Source of the DNA: Ecdyonurus torrentis
Lineage: Eukaryota; Arthropoda; Insecta; Ephemeroptera; Heptageniidae
Reading direction: 5' to 3'
Assembly (NCBI GenBank): GCA_949318235.1
Contig: OX439134.1
Span: 27,222,173-27,286,172, forward strand
DNA length: 64,000 nucleotides
Made by a program: the position numbers and the translations under genes. The notes below the pieces were generated by a model. That model was not told the origin of the DNA. It made no database searches and saw nothing but the letters and a program-made list of their open reading frames with translations. This document shows positions 12,517 through 24,909 of this stretch, piece by piece (position 1 is the stretch's first letter; the number at the start of each line of letters is the position of its first letter).

Positions 12517-12706
12517 CCACACGGAAATCATAAATTAAATAATTTATGCTGCATTTATGTCTAGCATAAATAATGCTTACAAACCAAATAATTATGCTAT
12601 ACAGCATAATATTTATGTTCTGTTACATAATTATTATGCAGTGTAACAAATTGTGCTGAAAATGAGCTAGCATAATTATTATAGTTATTCTTGTCTATGC
12701 ATATTG
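12517..12706. mobile_element. MITE-M copy 4, degenerate
   Basis: Left end CACACGGAAATCATAAAT resembles the ACACGGAAAAA terminus. The interior shares GCATAAATAATGC, TATGCTATACAGCATAAT and GAGCTAGCATAA with the element at 46746. The right end is eroded. Confidence 0.45.
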
Positions 12707-13826
12707 TGAATTTCTCGAATTTCTCAAATATTGATACCAGTAATTCATAATTATTAATAGAAACTCATTTTGGAAGTATAATTATTAATAAATAGTAAAA
12801 AAGTTATATAAATTTATTTTTGCGTTATGTTTATTCTGTATATAAAAAAATAATTTTAGTATAAGAATTTTTAAGTTTAAAAAGACATTTCTTTCATTTA
12901 CACAATTTTAATGAACATTTAAATCCTTTGTTTTTCTTTAAACTAAGATTATGTATTATAAAAAATTAACAAAATTTGAAAATTTAACTAAATTACAATA
13001 ATGCAAATAGTATTCATTAATAATTACTATTTCTAAACAATTAAAAAAAAATCTATTTTTAATTATTGATATTAATATATTTATACGCTAATTAAAAATT
13101 TCATCAATATTAATAATGACAAATAATGTATAACAATAATAATAGTTCATATGAACAACAATTAATTTGAATCCATTGTTGTTATAAAAAAAATCTTATA
13201 TTATAGAATAGAAAAGCATTGTTATTTTCCTCTTGAGTATTGTTATTATAATAATACTTGTATGACAATAGAAAAAATATACAGTAAAAAAAAAAGCTCT
13301 TCATATTATAAATCTTTAAAAACGAAATTTTTAACCATACTTAATAATTGTTGATATTATTTACTTTATTTTTCTTCGTATTATTATTATATTTTAGCTA
13401 ATTATTAACAAGCCTTTGTACAAATATTGATTGTAAATCATACCCGAATTGCGCACTAATTTTATCAATAACCAATAATAATTAAAACACACCATATTTT
13501 TTGTTATATAATACACACCAAAGATAGTATCATAAATTAAAAGTATAATTTTTTAATTTTAACCGACTAATTTTAGTAATTATAGATAATATTTAATATG
13601 TAAAATATATAATAACCTGTAGATTTATTTTTATATAAATATACATAAAAAAAATAGTAATTCATAATAAATAAGATTAAAAAATTATAAATAAGAGTCT
13701 TAGACTTACTTGTAAACATATCACATAATGCTGATCACAAAATTATTATTTATTTTATTGTTAGTATAAATTATAATATTACACATGAGTATATATATTA
13801 AGGTATTATTATTTTTGTTTTAAGAG
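12707..13826. other. Extremely AT-rich DNA, nothing recognised
   Basis: Dense in ATT/AAT words with no terminal repeats or coding signal. Confidence 0.5.
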
Positions 13827-14165
13827 ATGATGCTTTGTATGTTTTTGGTTGCACACTTGTATTCTCCGGGCTCTGGCTGTTTTTGCACAGGATCACCTCA
13901 GCAGTTGATTAGTTTAATATTTTCTCACTTCGATCCGAGAGGCGCTACTAGTATTAAAAATCTTTGCCCTACCTCTCTCTCTCTCTCTTTCTCTCTACAT
14001 TATACCGCCGTTTTGCTTTTGCCATAGTATATAGTATAGTATTATATGCGTTGCTGTTTATATATATATATATACACACAGAGTATATAAAAGCTATGCC
14101 TCTGTGTTTTTTTTAACCCCCCTTTTTTACTCTCTTTCTCTTTAACCCCCCTTATACACCCCCTA
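13827..14165. other. GC-richer unexplained segment
   Basis: Higher GC than its surroundings, with a short (CT)n run at 13975-13996, C-rich runs after 14110, and a TATA-box-like GTATATAAAAGC near 14085. A 66-codon plus-strand frame covers its left part but shows no domain. It could be a promoter or untranslated exon; I cannot decide from sequence alone. Confidence 0.25.
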
Positions 14166-14248
14166 TTCTTGTATACTGTACAACTGGCTGGTCCGTCTAT
14201 CCTTTTTTTCTATGGGCATTTTAATAACCACTATGGGATAAAAAAATT

Positions 14249-14262
14249 GGGGGGGGGGGGGG
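14249..14262. repeat. Poly-G run of 14
   Basis: Fourteen consecutive G on the plus strand, unusual in DNA this AT-rich. It could form a slipped or quadruplex structure. Confidence 0.9.
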
Positions 14263-15005
14263 TAACATGTTAAGTTTCATACTTATTATAATATTTTTGT
14301 AATTTAAATAAATATACATTTTTAAGTACCATAATTTTTATTTTATAAAAATTATTATAATATTATTACTATTATATTATAATAATTAGCATTTTTATAT
14401 AATATTACATAAATTTATTTGATGTATGTAATTATTTATTTTTTTATTATAATGAATTGTATTATGTATAATATTTTATTATCACTGGAATTAATTGTAT
14501 TAAAAGAAATTATTTTTTTACATTGTTTTTTTAGACTATATCGGATTCATTATATTATTATAGTTTCGTAGAACTGTCTCTCTTTCTATTCTCTCGTCTC
14601 ATAGAGCATTATAATTTTATATTTTGGAATACTCATTACATTTAATACATGCATTTTTCAATTAATCATACACAAAAGCTGCAGACAGGTCTTAGACTAT
14701 AGTTACATTTTTCCGCGATGTTGTATCATAATTATAAATAATAGCACTTTGAAATTTAAAACAAAGTTGAAGAAAATTTAAAACAGTGAAAACTGCATAT
14801 AAATAATATATTATATTGTAATGGCCTTTATTTATTTTTTATTATTCTTTTTATTTTTAATTTCTTCGCTAATCTGAAAATTAGTTATGATTAACAGCAA
14901 GCTTTTTATGCTGAACCCAAAACTAAAAAAAAAATAATAATAAATAACAAATAAATAAAAAAACAGTTTTGCAGAATTCGTAAAAAATAATACTATATGT
15001 AACAG
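14263..15005. other. AT-rich DNA, nothing recognised
   Basis: No element or exon supported. Confidence 0.45.
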
Positions 15006-15294
15006 TTAAAGGAATAGACAAGAGAAAAATATAAGCATTTATATCACAAAACAATTGATGGGATTTACATAAATAACATGTAAATATTTTAAACATGTAA
15101 ACATGTTTACATTTTGCATGTTTCTGACGCCATAAACATGAATTGTCACGCAAATTGCATACTTTACAGTTTTTTCACGCTCTCTCGTGGGGCTACATTA
15201 ACATTCTGGTAAAAATTGTCATTAGTTTTGAAGATCCCATTTCGTGTTTATTCATTAAAAAGCACATGTTGTTTTATGTGGTCTATGCCTTTAA
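15006..15294 (+). mobile_element. MITE-A copy 3, internally deleted
   Basis: TTAAAGGAATAGACAAGAG at left, GTGGTCTATGCCTTTAA at right. The left-interior block with the CCGTAGCAGTGATCAG landmark is missing, giving about 289 bp. Its right TTAA is shared with MITE-O copy 1. Confidence 0.88.
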
Positions 15295-15647
15295 GGGTTG
15301 TGTTTAGATGGCTTGTATCTTAAAATCTAAAAAGAAAACTTCCAAACTTTATGATGACATTTGAAAGTTATTAATTACTAATTAGTAACAGCTATCTATG
15401 ATAAAATTTTCAGAACCTGTGACCATCAGAAAAGAGAAAAAATAATCATTGAAAATAAAATGGGCGCTTATAGGACTAAAACGTCATGAGATCATAATTT
15501 AGAATCTAGCATGGCGACCCCCCTCCAATTTTTTTTTTATATTTTTGAAGATACCATATCCTAATGTATCACTGTGCAAAATTTCAGTTTTTTCTTTCAT
15601 TACAACTTTTTAGTCAAAATCCCGCAGTAGCTGATTTCCCACCTTAA
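15291..15647 (+). mobile_element. MITE-O copy 1, TTAA-flanked
   Basis: Starts TTAAGGGTTGTG and ends CCCACCTTAA, about 357 bp. The right part, reverse-complemented, matches 3594-3690. It also carries GGCGACCCCCCTCC, which on the opposite strand resembles TTTTGGGGGGTCACCGTG of MITE-D, and a shared CTGAAATTTTG block, so O and D look like diverged relatives. Confidence 0.55.
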
Positions 15648-16441
15648 TGTTAATTGATTTATATAATTAAATATAGTAGTATATTTAATTATTAATGCAA
15701 AATACATTTAGTGGATTTGAAATGTTTAAATTCGTCATTTTCGTGCACATTTCAACCAGTTTGTTGCAGAACATTTTAACTTTATTTCCATATATGTATA
15801 ATTCAATTTATTTTATTTAACATTCTACATTTATGAATATTAAAGTTTGCATCTCTGTTTTGTTTATACAATTTATATATAAAGCGCAGTGAAAGTAAAC
15901 TACAATGCAAATTACCGGCATTCATTACAAGTCTATGCAAAATCTCAAGTACACACTTATTCTACATCATAAAGAATTTCTATGCATAAAATATTTCACA
16001 GCACTTATCTTATTAAATTGCACTCACATACATAGAAAAATAAAATAAATAAATGTAGTATTCATACTGCTTTTAAAAGTTTTTTTTAATGTATACTTTA
16101 GTTTAAATGAAATTCCATTTAAAGCGTTGTATACTGTGGCTTTGTCATATATAAATAAAATTTAATAGTTTTTGCAGTTTTAATTTAACATGTTTTTTTT
16201 TATAAATATTATTCAACCATAGCTTCTTTGTATTTATCAATCAGATTGTTTCTTCATTTTTTGGTAATTAATATCTTCGACTGGTATTAATTAGACTACG
16301 ATAAGCATTATAATAATTATACAATGTAAATATACATTTCTGAAGTTTCTTAAATTATTAAAATGACAAATACTTGCGTAAATAGACCATTTTCAAAATT
16401 CTCGACCAAGTATTGTTGAAAATCTTCCTTGCTATAAAAAT
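15648..16441. other. AT-rich DNA, nothing recognised
   Basis: No element or exon supported. Confidence 0.45.
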
Positions 16442-16546
16442 GCTGTTCGTAAACCATATTTTCTGCTAGTAAAATGACGATCAACCATGGTTATTCAAAG
16501 GTAACACGCATTTTTTTATCAAGAAAATAAGGTTTACGAACAACAC
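16442..16546. mobile_element. MITE-H copy 2
   Basis: Left GCTGTTCGTAAACC and right GGTTTACGAACAACAC form the same terminal inverted repeat as at 5421-5525, with a similar ~105-bp length but a different interior. Confidence 0.7.
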
Positions 16547-16579
16547 TACTGATAAGTGATTACTCATAAGTTGCAACAG

Positions 16580-16915
16580 TTAAAGGAATCGATCAGAGAA
16601 AAACATAAGCATTTATATCACAAAACACTTGATGGGACTTACATAAATAACTTTAGTTTGTCTCAAAACCCAACTGTAGCTCCGTAGCAGTGATCAGAAA
16701 AGTCGATTTATGCAACCCGCACAACATTTTCATACTATTTTTTTTGCATGTTTCTGACGTCATAAACATGAATAGTCACGCAAAGTACATACTGTACAGT
16801 ATTTTCACGCTCTCTAGTGGAGCATTCTGGTAAAAATTGTCATCAGCTTTGAAGATCCCATTTCGTGTTTATTCATTAAAAAGCACATGTTGTTATATGT
16901 GGTCTATGGCTTTAA
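16580..16915 (+). mobile_element. MITE-A copy 4
   Basis: TTAA-flanked, about 336 bp. Landmarks CTCCGTAGCAGTGATCAG, ATGCAACCCGCACAACATTT, TGACGTCA at 16755-16762 and CACGCTCTCTAGTGG are present in order, ending GTGGTCTATGGCTTTAA. Confidence 0.95.
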
Positions 16916-17140
16916 AGTAAATTTTGTAAGTTAAACTTTATGAAATTTAGCTTATTTTGCACTTTTATGTGTGATAAAACCAGAACTCTTATCTGATATT
17001 TTTGGAGAGTTTTATGATCAATACTGTCTATTAATAAATGTCTGTTTAAAATAATTACTTAAATATGTCAACATAAATTAATATTTATTATATGTTTAAA
17101 AATCTCCTTATATTGTAAAGCTCTAAAAAGATAATTTTGT

Positions 17141-17469
17141 TTAAGGGAGTAGGGTACCGACGGCGGCCTTAAGACTCAAACTTTTCTCGTCAAAAAATTC
17201 TGAAATTTTGGCCAATGATAATTCAACTTGAGACAATTTCAAATATATAAAAATTTTGGGGGGTCACCGTGCAAATTTATTTTATATGATTTTTTGAAAT
17301 TTTAAGTCTATAAGGCCCAATGTTAATTTCAATATTTTTTTCGGGACGGTCAAACATCATGAAATTTTTATCACGGCTAAGTGTGACCCTTAGCTATACA
17401 ATGTCACCAAATTTAGACCCTAAAAACTTCTAGTTTTTGAGATATAAGGTCGGTACCCTACTCCCTTAA
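17141..17469 (+). mobile_element. MITE-D copy 1, TTAA-flanked
   Basis: Terminal inverted repeats TTAAGGGAGTAGGGTACCGA and GTCGGTACCCTACTCCCTTA, about 329 bp. The interior contains TCAAACTTTTCTCGTCAAAA, TTTGGGGGGTCACCGTGC and ATTTTTATCACGGCTA. A second copy lies at 44594. Confidence 0.88.
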
Positions 17470-18194
17470 AATATAAAATATGTCGGAGAACCGTGTAAGT
17501 GAGTGTATTCTTTTGTGGCCTCTAAAAAACAAAATTATTTATTATTACAGTAAATGAATTTGAAAATTATTACAATTACTGATATTATTTTTTGTCATGA
17601 CACTTTTAACAATCACAATTTTATCATTTTATTTTCCAGTCAATAGACGATAAAAGTAACGTTTTCATATATTTTTATTTATTTATATAGCATATATTAT
17701 AATCTGTCGATATTTATTTTTGTTTTATAAAATAATATCAATGTAAATTTTATTCTTCTCTAACTTTATAAGCCATCGCGTGTTCAATAAAAAAATTATT
17801 GGATTTCTTTCTTGATTTATATTTCTTTAGATAAGTTAAGAAAGAACAATGACCAAAAATTGATGTTATTTTTGTTTTTATTGGAAAATAGTTTTTTTTA
17901 TTTAAACTGTACTTTCAGAAAAATAATAAGTATTTGTCATTGAAAGAAATTGCATGTTTCATGTTAGATTGAAAAGTAGCTATTTTGACGTGTTTTAACG
18001 TTTTTTTTTCTTTCAATACTATCTATATGGTATTTTTCCAAAAAAAGAAAAAAAAAATGAAAAAAGTAGTTTTTTGTACCACATTTAAACCATTTTTAAA
18101 CTATTTTATTCAAATCCCTATCCAATGAAATACAATGAAAGATACACATTTATTTGAATTTAAGTACGTGGGCCTACAGTAAAGAAAATTACAA
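17470..18194. other. AT-rich DNA, nothing recognised
   Basis: No exon or element supported. Confidence 0.45.
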
Positions 18195-18421
18195 CTGTGC
18201 ATGATCGATGTGATTGCACCGACCAGCCTGCCTAGACGTTTCCACGGTTTCTCTAATGCTGCCATGGCGAATGCCAGGCTGTGTACTTAAACCGTGGCTG
18301 TTTCCATGTGTGCTGTTTCCATTGGTTGGAAAGTCTTTACCTATCGATAAGGCAATGTCTTGACTGGGATTGGTGTAGCACGATATATAACACAATACAG
18401 CACCCCCCCCCCCAAAAAAAA
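18195..18421 (+). mobile_element. Degenerate SINE fragment with C/A tail
   Basis: A GC-richer stretch with CCACGGTTTCTCTAATG and GGCGAATGCCAGGCTG, echoing the core of the SINE at 48896-49236. It ends in a C run followed by an A run (about 18402-18421). No tRNA-like head is visible, so it is truncated at the left. Confidence 0.4.
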
Positions 18422-19741
18422 AAGTATAATAAAACTGAAATTTTTAATTTTTCTTCTCGAAAATTCACGTTTTTTTAAGGTAACGTGAAATAACAAAAGT
18501 AATGATTAAATATTTTTTATGCCTGCAATATGTATAAAATTTAAATCTATTGACTGGATTTAAATCCACTAATTAATATCCGCGTTTGGACACGTAAAAG
18601 GTCTCTAAATTCAATGTCTAATTCAATGAATAATAATTTAATTAATAAATAAGTAATTGTTTTTATAGCCTTTATGAGTTCTACAACAGAGACCAAACTT
18701 AATGTACATGTAATTTTGTATGTTATTTTAGTCTCCAAAAGTACATATTCTTGTTTCATTTTTATTTTAGTATGTAATATAGAAAGTAGGTTGAAAATTC
18801 CATGTGTAACCTTATACAAGCGTAATTTATTGCATTTGGTTGAAGGAGAATGGAAACAAATATATTTTGAAATTTTTGATTGAAGGTAATATAAAAAAGA
18901 TGCAATTATTCAGAATTACAAAAATAACATTAAAATGATGTTGAAATAACAACAGGATAGTAAAAGAATCTACTGTGAGAATAATTTAAACGATGTTATT
19001 TTAACTTAGGTGTATGCGGATGACGTCATATTTAATGCGCTTGGAGGCCATACTGGAGTAGCGAATAACATTGCTCAGCATAGGACAAACTTCATTTAAG
19101 CCAATTTTATTTGGGGAAATGGTTTAATTTTTTGTTATTGTTATTTTTCTCACATACTTGAGATACTAATTCAACATGTTTACAGCATCAATGGTCTCAA
19201 AAATATTGCATAGTGTTTTTAAACTGGCAAAATGATTTATTTTCTTATGCCACCCATGTTATTGAGTTATCCAACATGGCGTTGACTTTAACATGAATGA
19301 ATAGAACCTATACATTGCAAGGTTTAATTAACCTTCTTAAAACCATCACGTTTGTAAATTAAATTCATTGTATTTCAAATCAATATAATGAATTGTCTTG
19401 GAAACCTATATTTTCTTTTCTTTTTCTTTATATTATACTGTATATAACAGAGTCCCATGTTAACTTAAAGTAAACATTTTGTTAAGGGAATTGAACAACC
19501 TTTCAAATTTGATTATATTTACCATACGAGCTAAATTTCCATCTTGTAAATGTCAAAAGGTGATGCATGTTACACGAGACGAAAATTATTCTATTGACAA
19601 TAAAATCAATTTGTGTCCTTGTTAAAAAAGTAATGGAAATTTATTTATTGAATTTTTTTTTGATTGATTGTAACAAAATTTATCTTTTGACTTTACAAAC
19701 AAAATAAATTGCTCAAAATTGCTGTAAATGTAACATTATTT
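18422..19741. other. AT-rich DNA, no supported gene
   Basis: Open frames of 65-90 codons on both strands around 18281-18883 overlap one another and lack splice or domain support. A TGACGTCA octamer occurs at 19021-19028 in a GC-richer patch (19010-19085). Confidence 0.4.
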
Positions 19742-20079
19742 TTAAAGGAATAAACCAGAAGCGAACATAAGCATTTATTTCACAAAACACTTAATGTGAC
19801 TTACATAAATAACTTAAGTTTGTCTTTAAACTCAACTGTAGTTCCGTAGCAGTAATCAGAAACTTTCAATTTATGCAACCCGCACAACATTTTTGGCTAA
19901 TTTTGCATGTTTCTGACGTCATAAATATAAATAGTCACGCAAATGACATACTTTACAGTATTTTTACGCTCTCTCGTGGGGCTACATTAACATTCTGGTA
20001 AAAATTGTCATTAGTTTTTAAGATCCCATTTCGTGTTTATTCATTAAAAAGCACATGTTTATGTGGTCTATGGCTTTAA
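19742..20079 (+). mobile_element. MITE-A copy 5
   Basis: TTAAAGGAATAAACCAGAAG at left, ATGTGGTCTATGGCTTTAA at right, about 338 bp. Carries TGACGTCA at 19914-19921 and the CACGCTCTCTCGTGG-like block (here TTACGCTCTCTCGTGG). Confidence 0.94.
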
Positions 20080-20254
20080 GTTTTTAAGTTGTTGTAACAT
20101 TGATGGCATAAACTATTCTATATTTCTGAATGAGCAATGATAAACCTATAATTTGAACCCTAGCTCTCTCTCTCTCTCTTAAACACTCTTTCTGATCAAT
20201 AATGCTTCATTGTTATTAAAACGCACTGATTGAAATCATACTCATAATCATAAT

Positions 20255-20582
20255 CATGCAGAGGTCGGCCAGGCATCCAAGGTAAATACTTGGATGTCGG
20301 CTGTCCACGCATGCAGTTTTCTGTGGTTTCCTGCATGCACCACCCTGTCGAATGACTGGGCAGTTCCTAACTATATAGGCCACAGCCGCTACCTTCCAAT
20401 CCTTTCTACCAACACTCTACCTCTTCCTTTACATCCTTTCATCCCTCAAAGGGTAGATCAGGTTTAACATGGGCGCTTGCGCCTTTCCTGGCTACCTTCT
20501 GTCACTGCTCAACGGTCCTCTCGAATACGGGGGCTTAGTAAGACATACAGTAAATATCAAATAAATAAAATAAATAAATACT
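20255..20582 (+). mobile_element. SINE-like retroelement with AAATA-rich tail
   Basis: A GC-rich block containing GTCGGCCAGGCATCC, TGTGGTTTCCTGCATGC, ATATAGGCCACAGCCGCTAC and CTTCCAATCC, then a tail of AAATA repeats. The GGTTTCC...GGCCAC.GCCGC pattern resembles a SINE core I associate with arthropod genomes (from memory, not searched). No clear A and B box head was found. Confidence 0.5.
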
Positions 20583-21081
20583 AAACTTCAAAAACTATAT
20601 CAGTAAAATGACAATACTCGTCTTTATAGAGCAGTAACATTAAGTTTGTATTGTTCTAGAATATATTCTTGTAAAACGCTCCCTCACTCACTCACGTACT
20701 AAAGCGGCCCACAAAAGTCAGTGACAGACAGCGACATCGCAAACTCATATCGTGATCGTCTTTTTTTTTTCTCCACATGGCACGAAAACAAATCAGATAA
20801 ACAAGCATATTCATGTCACACAAAAATATTTCAATTTTTTAAGCTACTAAGCTATATATATATATTTTTTTTTTCGCAAGAGATATAAAAATGTTTAGAG
20901 GAAAAATAAAGTTCTATTTTTATTTTGTTATAATTTTATGCTCTTCCTGCATAAAATTAAACTATAACAATATCATAATTTACATGTTATAATATAGAAA
21001 AGGCAATTTAATATTACTTTACTGTATAATAAATCTTGGAAAAGTTAATATTTGTCGATTAGAATTATTATAATCTGAAAC
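20583..21081. other. AT-rich DNA, nothing recognised
   Basis: A slightly GC-richer patch at 20680-20750 shows no coding logic. Confidence 0.4.
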
Positions 21082-21362
21082 TTAAAGGAATAGAACAGAA
21101 GAAAACAAAAGCATTTATAACACAAAACACTTGATGGGACTTACATCGTAGCAGTGATAAGAAAATGTCAATTTATGCAACCCGCACAACATTTTCATAC
21201 TAATGTTTGCCAGTTTCTAACGTCAGAAACAGGAATAGCATACTTTACAGTATTTTACGCTCTCTCGTGGGGCCACTGGTATATATTCTGGTAATTTGTT
21301 TTTATCAATTTTGGAGATCCCATTTTGAGTTCAATCATTAAAAAGCACAAGTATGGCTTTAA
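21082..21362 (+). mobile_element. MITE-A copy 6, internally deleted
   Basis: TTAA-flanked, about 281 bp. The segment between the TTGATGGGACTTACAT and CGTAGCAGTGAT landmarks is lost, and the right end is shortened (AGCACAAGTATGGCTTTAA). Confidence 0.9.
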
Positions 21363-22462
21363 GTATAAATTCTGAATAACTTTAGGTCTAATTATCTTTT
21401 TTTTTTTTTTTTTTTTTTTCATTTAGATATCAGATTATACTGAGGAAATACAAAGGTTTTTGAAATCAAAATATGAACAACCTAAAAGTTTATATTTATT
21501 ATATAAAAATATAAAGGGAGTTCTTGAGTTTGAGTATTTTTAAACATATTTTTACTATAGTATGGTATAGTATATCAAAAGTTTAAATAAATAAACTATT
21601 AGTCTATTCATTTGGTTTCAGTATATAGCTTCAAAACTAAGATTAACGAGACGACAGAGAGTATCTTTGACTCATTTGCTCCACATTCTCTTTCTTTTCT
21701 TGGTGTATTGCAATAATTTTTTGTGCATTTAAAAAAAAAACGTATAAAAACAATAACAAGTCACTTATTTGCTGTTTTTCATATTCTCCCCAAAACAACT
21801 TAACGCCAAACTTCAAAAACATCAAAAGTTTATTTAATTCAACAACACAAAAAGAAAAAAAAGCATGAAATTAAAATTCAATCATGAAGAACAATTAACA
21901 AATTAATTAATAATGATTAATTAACAATCACGTAATAATTATACAAACTCAAATTTTACATTTTTATTTGTTACAACATCAGCATTTGTGTACAGTTTAT
22001 TTATAAATTATTTTTTTTGCTACACTCACTATTAAAAATATTGAACAAAAAAAGAGAACGAGCTTCTAGAACGTAAAAATGTTCACTGTTGAAAAAATAA
22101 ATAAAGATTAATTATAGAATAATATTATAAAGCTTACTAATATGAATGAATACAAAATCACTGAAAGAGATATTATTTATAAAATTAGAATGACGTGGAG
22201 TATGTTAAGAATTTGCATGCATGTCACGTACGATACTCTCACTCGTGATGTCTTATCAGTGCTCTCCACACTTGTAGGCGATACTTAACACACGTCAACT
22301 TGACAAACTGATGCCATTGATCACTATGGTAATACCAAAGTGACGTCATTACTTAATATGTATACATAACCTCATATGAAAACTGAAGGAGAAATGTCGA
22401 ATTATGGCCTTAATTAACTGGTTTTGTGATTATGTAATAATGAGTTTTTATTCATGTTGTTC
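21363..22462. other. AT-rich DNA with poly-T tract
   Basis: A T run lies near 21399-21419. A GC-richer patch at 22190-22400 includes TGACGTCA at 22341-22348 and a weak inverted relation between TGACGTGGAGTATGTTAAG and TTAACACACGTCA; not enough to call an element. Confidence 0.4.
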
Positions 22463-22795
22463 TTAAAGGCATAGACAACATGAAAACATAAGCATTTATA
22501 TCACAAAACACTTGATGGGACTTACATAAATAACATTAATTGGTCTCAAAACCCAACTGTAGCGCCGTAGCAGTGATCAGAAAATTTCAATTTATGCAGC
22601 CGCACAACATTTTTTTACTATTTTTTGCCTGTTTATGACGTCATAAACAGGAATATTCACACAAATTGCATACTTTACATTTTTTTCAAGCTCTCTTGTG
22701 GGGCTACATTAACATTCTGGTAAAAAATATCATCAGTTTTGTAGATCCCATTTTGTGTTTAGAACAAGTTGTTTCAATGTTTTCTATGCCTTTAA
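22463..22795 (+). mobile_element. MITE-A copy 7, variant termini
   Basis: Both ends read AGGCATAGA-like (TTAAAGGCATAGACAACATG and TTTTCTATGCCTTTAA), so its terminal repeats are more symmetrical than in other copies and approach the MITE-B terminus. TGACGTCA is retained near 22636. Confidence 0.92.
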
Positions 22796-22822
22796 TTTAA
22801 TAAGACTAGCACATAGATTGGA

Positions 22823-22832
<10 letters not shown>

Positions 22833-22915
<83 letters not shown>
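22833..22915. repeat. (AG)n microsatellite
   Basis: About 41 AG units, uninterrupted. Confidence 0.97.
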
Positions 22916-22918
<3 letters not shown>

Positions 22919-22955
22919 AGCGAATTTATTACAATGAAGAATACCAAAAAATATT

Positions 22956-23258
22956 AGAGGATAGTTTTATTTCATATTCCAAAACAGGACACTGTCCTAA
23001 ATCCATTGATATACAAATTTCTTATTTTTTAATTCATTGAGTATTTTTAATTGATTTTTGTTGAAAATTTAACAAAAGTCACGGTCAGTAACTTATGCAT
23101 GTGGACATCATTAAAAAAATTACCAACCATGACGTAATTTTGTGACTTCTTAAAAATTAATTAAAAATGCTTAATAAACTAAAAAATTAGAAATTCGCAT
23201 ATCTATTTAGTCAGAACGATGTCTTCTTTTTAAAACATGAAATAAAATCAACTCCTAC
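22956..23258. mobile_element. MITE-G copy 1, foldback element
   Basis: Left GAGGATAGTTTTATTTCAT is matched inverted at right by ATGAAATAAAATCAACTCC. The interior has GTCACGGTCAGTAACTT and CCAACCATGACGTAATTTTG. Related copies lie at 39111 and 43071. Confidence 0.65.
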
Positions 23259-23830
23259 ATTTTTTTAGTCTTTCTCATTCCAAAAAAAAAAAGATATTCA
23301 AAATAGGAATAAACTTTTCGTTTCTGTATTTTCATCTATGGAATTATCAAATTTTATTTTTTTTCCATACTTTTTTATTCAATAGAATATATTTCAATTT
23401 TAACACTGATGTATAATAAATTGGGTCTATCGATTGCTCAAAAAGTACTTCAATTTCACACTTAAAAAGATTTCCAATTAAAAACCTCAAGAAAAGACTG
23501 AATTGTTCTTTCTCACAGTTCTTCTTCTTCTTCTTCTTCTTTATAAAGCTCTCGTAAAAATCTCGTTTAATAGAGATAGGGCACACTCGTTTCAGTTCAT
23601 CCAGAAAAAACTTTCTTAAAACAAAGATTTTAGATTAAAATTTGGATCATTGTATCTGCAGTTTGAAATGTTAGTCACGTACATCAGAAAATAAAAGTTT
23701 TGTTCTCTGTTCTTTTATATCTTGTAAGTTGAAATCGAACTGAAAATTGTATACCTTAAAACCCATTAAATTTTACATTTAATAGTAATCATTATAGTTC
23801 ATGATATATTATATAAATGTATAATATTAT
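23259..23830. other. AT-rich DNA, nothing recognised
   Basis: Contains a short (TTC)n run at 23521-23541. The 79-codon minus-strand frame crossing it is composition-driven. Confidence 0.45.
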
Positions 23831-24177
23831 TTAAAGCCATATATAAACAACCTGTGCCTTTTTGATGATTAAACACAAAATAGGATCTGACAAATATTGA
23901 TGACAATTTTTACCAGACTGTAAATGTTGCCCTAAAAGAGAACGTGACAATACTGTAAAGTATACTATTTGTGTGAAAATTCTGATTTTTATTCTAAAGT
24001 CAGAAAAAGGCAAAAATTACTTTAAAAATGTTGTGCGGGTTGCATAAATTGAAATTTTCTGATCACTGCTACGGCGCTACAGTAGGATTTTGAGATAAAT
24101 TAATGTTATTTATGTAAATCCCATCAAGTATTTTATGATGTAAAATTATAATTTTTTCTTCTGGTATATTCCTTTAA
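23831..24177 (-). mobile_element. MITE-A copy 8, diverged
   Basis: TTAA at both ends with AAAGCCATATATAAACAAC at left and CTGGTATATTCCTTTAA at right. The CRE core is lost (TTATTCTAAAGTCAGAAA). Full length, about 347 bp. Confidence 0.9.
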
Positions 24178-24179
24178 GA

Positions 24180-24351
24180 ATTGACTAATAAAGTAACAAC
24201 TAACAACTGTTTTGAGGCCGACTATAAGCGATTTCAGTCACATCCTTTTCCATTTCTACTTACTACGCATGCGCAGTACGTCGAAACGGAAGCGGATGTG
24301 AGCAAAATCACTTAAAGTCAGCCTTAAAACAGTTGTTCCTTTATTAGTCAA
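24180..24351. mobile_element. MITE-L, ~172-bp foldback element
   Basis: ATTGACTAATAAAG at left and CTTTATTAGTCAAT at right. The arms continue through AACAACTGTTTTGAGGCCGA and CACATCC in inverted form. The centre contains TACGCATGCGCAGTACG. Begins 3 bp after MITE-A copy 8. Confidence 0.7.
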
Positions 24352-24471
24352 TTACTAAAATAATTTTAATAACCGAGGAAAAAGTAACTTGATTGGCCCA
24401 GACAGTTCATAAAAACAGTAGAGGATACAACAAGTATTAGACTTGTTAATATGCATGTTAAAGAATAAGAA

Positions 24472-24909
24472 TGAAAAAGGTAAATTCTTTTTAACCCCCA
24501 CTTTTTATGACATTTTTGAAAAGAGCGTTAAAAAATATATTGGAACGATTAAAGCATGGGAAGTATTTTTAATTAATTTTTGAAAATCAACCTAAAAAGC
24601 CTGTGACGTCATCAATCGGGCATTTATTTCGGAAAGTATTGACCGTAGAAGGTTCAGTAGCCAGTTATTTGAAATCCTGTGGACGAGCTGATTTCATTAA
24701 ACTGATTACTGAACCTCGAACGATTAGTATTTGCCGAGAAAAAAGTGGACTGATGACGTCACAGGCTTTCTAGGCTGATTTGCAAAAATTAATTGAAAAT
24801 ACTTTCCATGCTCCAATCGTCCTAAGAAAAAATAGCATCTCAAATTTTTTCAAAGCTCTTTCCAAAAATATCATAAACTCAACAAAAAAATTTCAATTCA
24901 CCTTCCTCA
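24472..24909. mobile_element. MITE-F copy 1, foldback element
   Basis: About 438 bp with arms near 190 bp. Both arms carry GCCTGTGACGTCATC or its inverse (TGACGTCA near 24603 and 24754) and ATTAATTTTTGAAAATC-like blocks. The right end reads CACCTTCCTCA, matching the left end of copy 2 at 62307 in inverted orientation. Confidence 0.75.
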
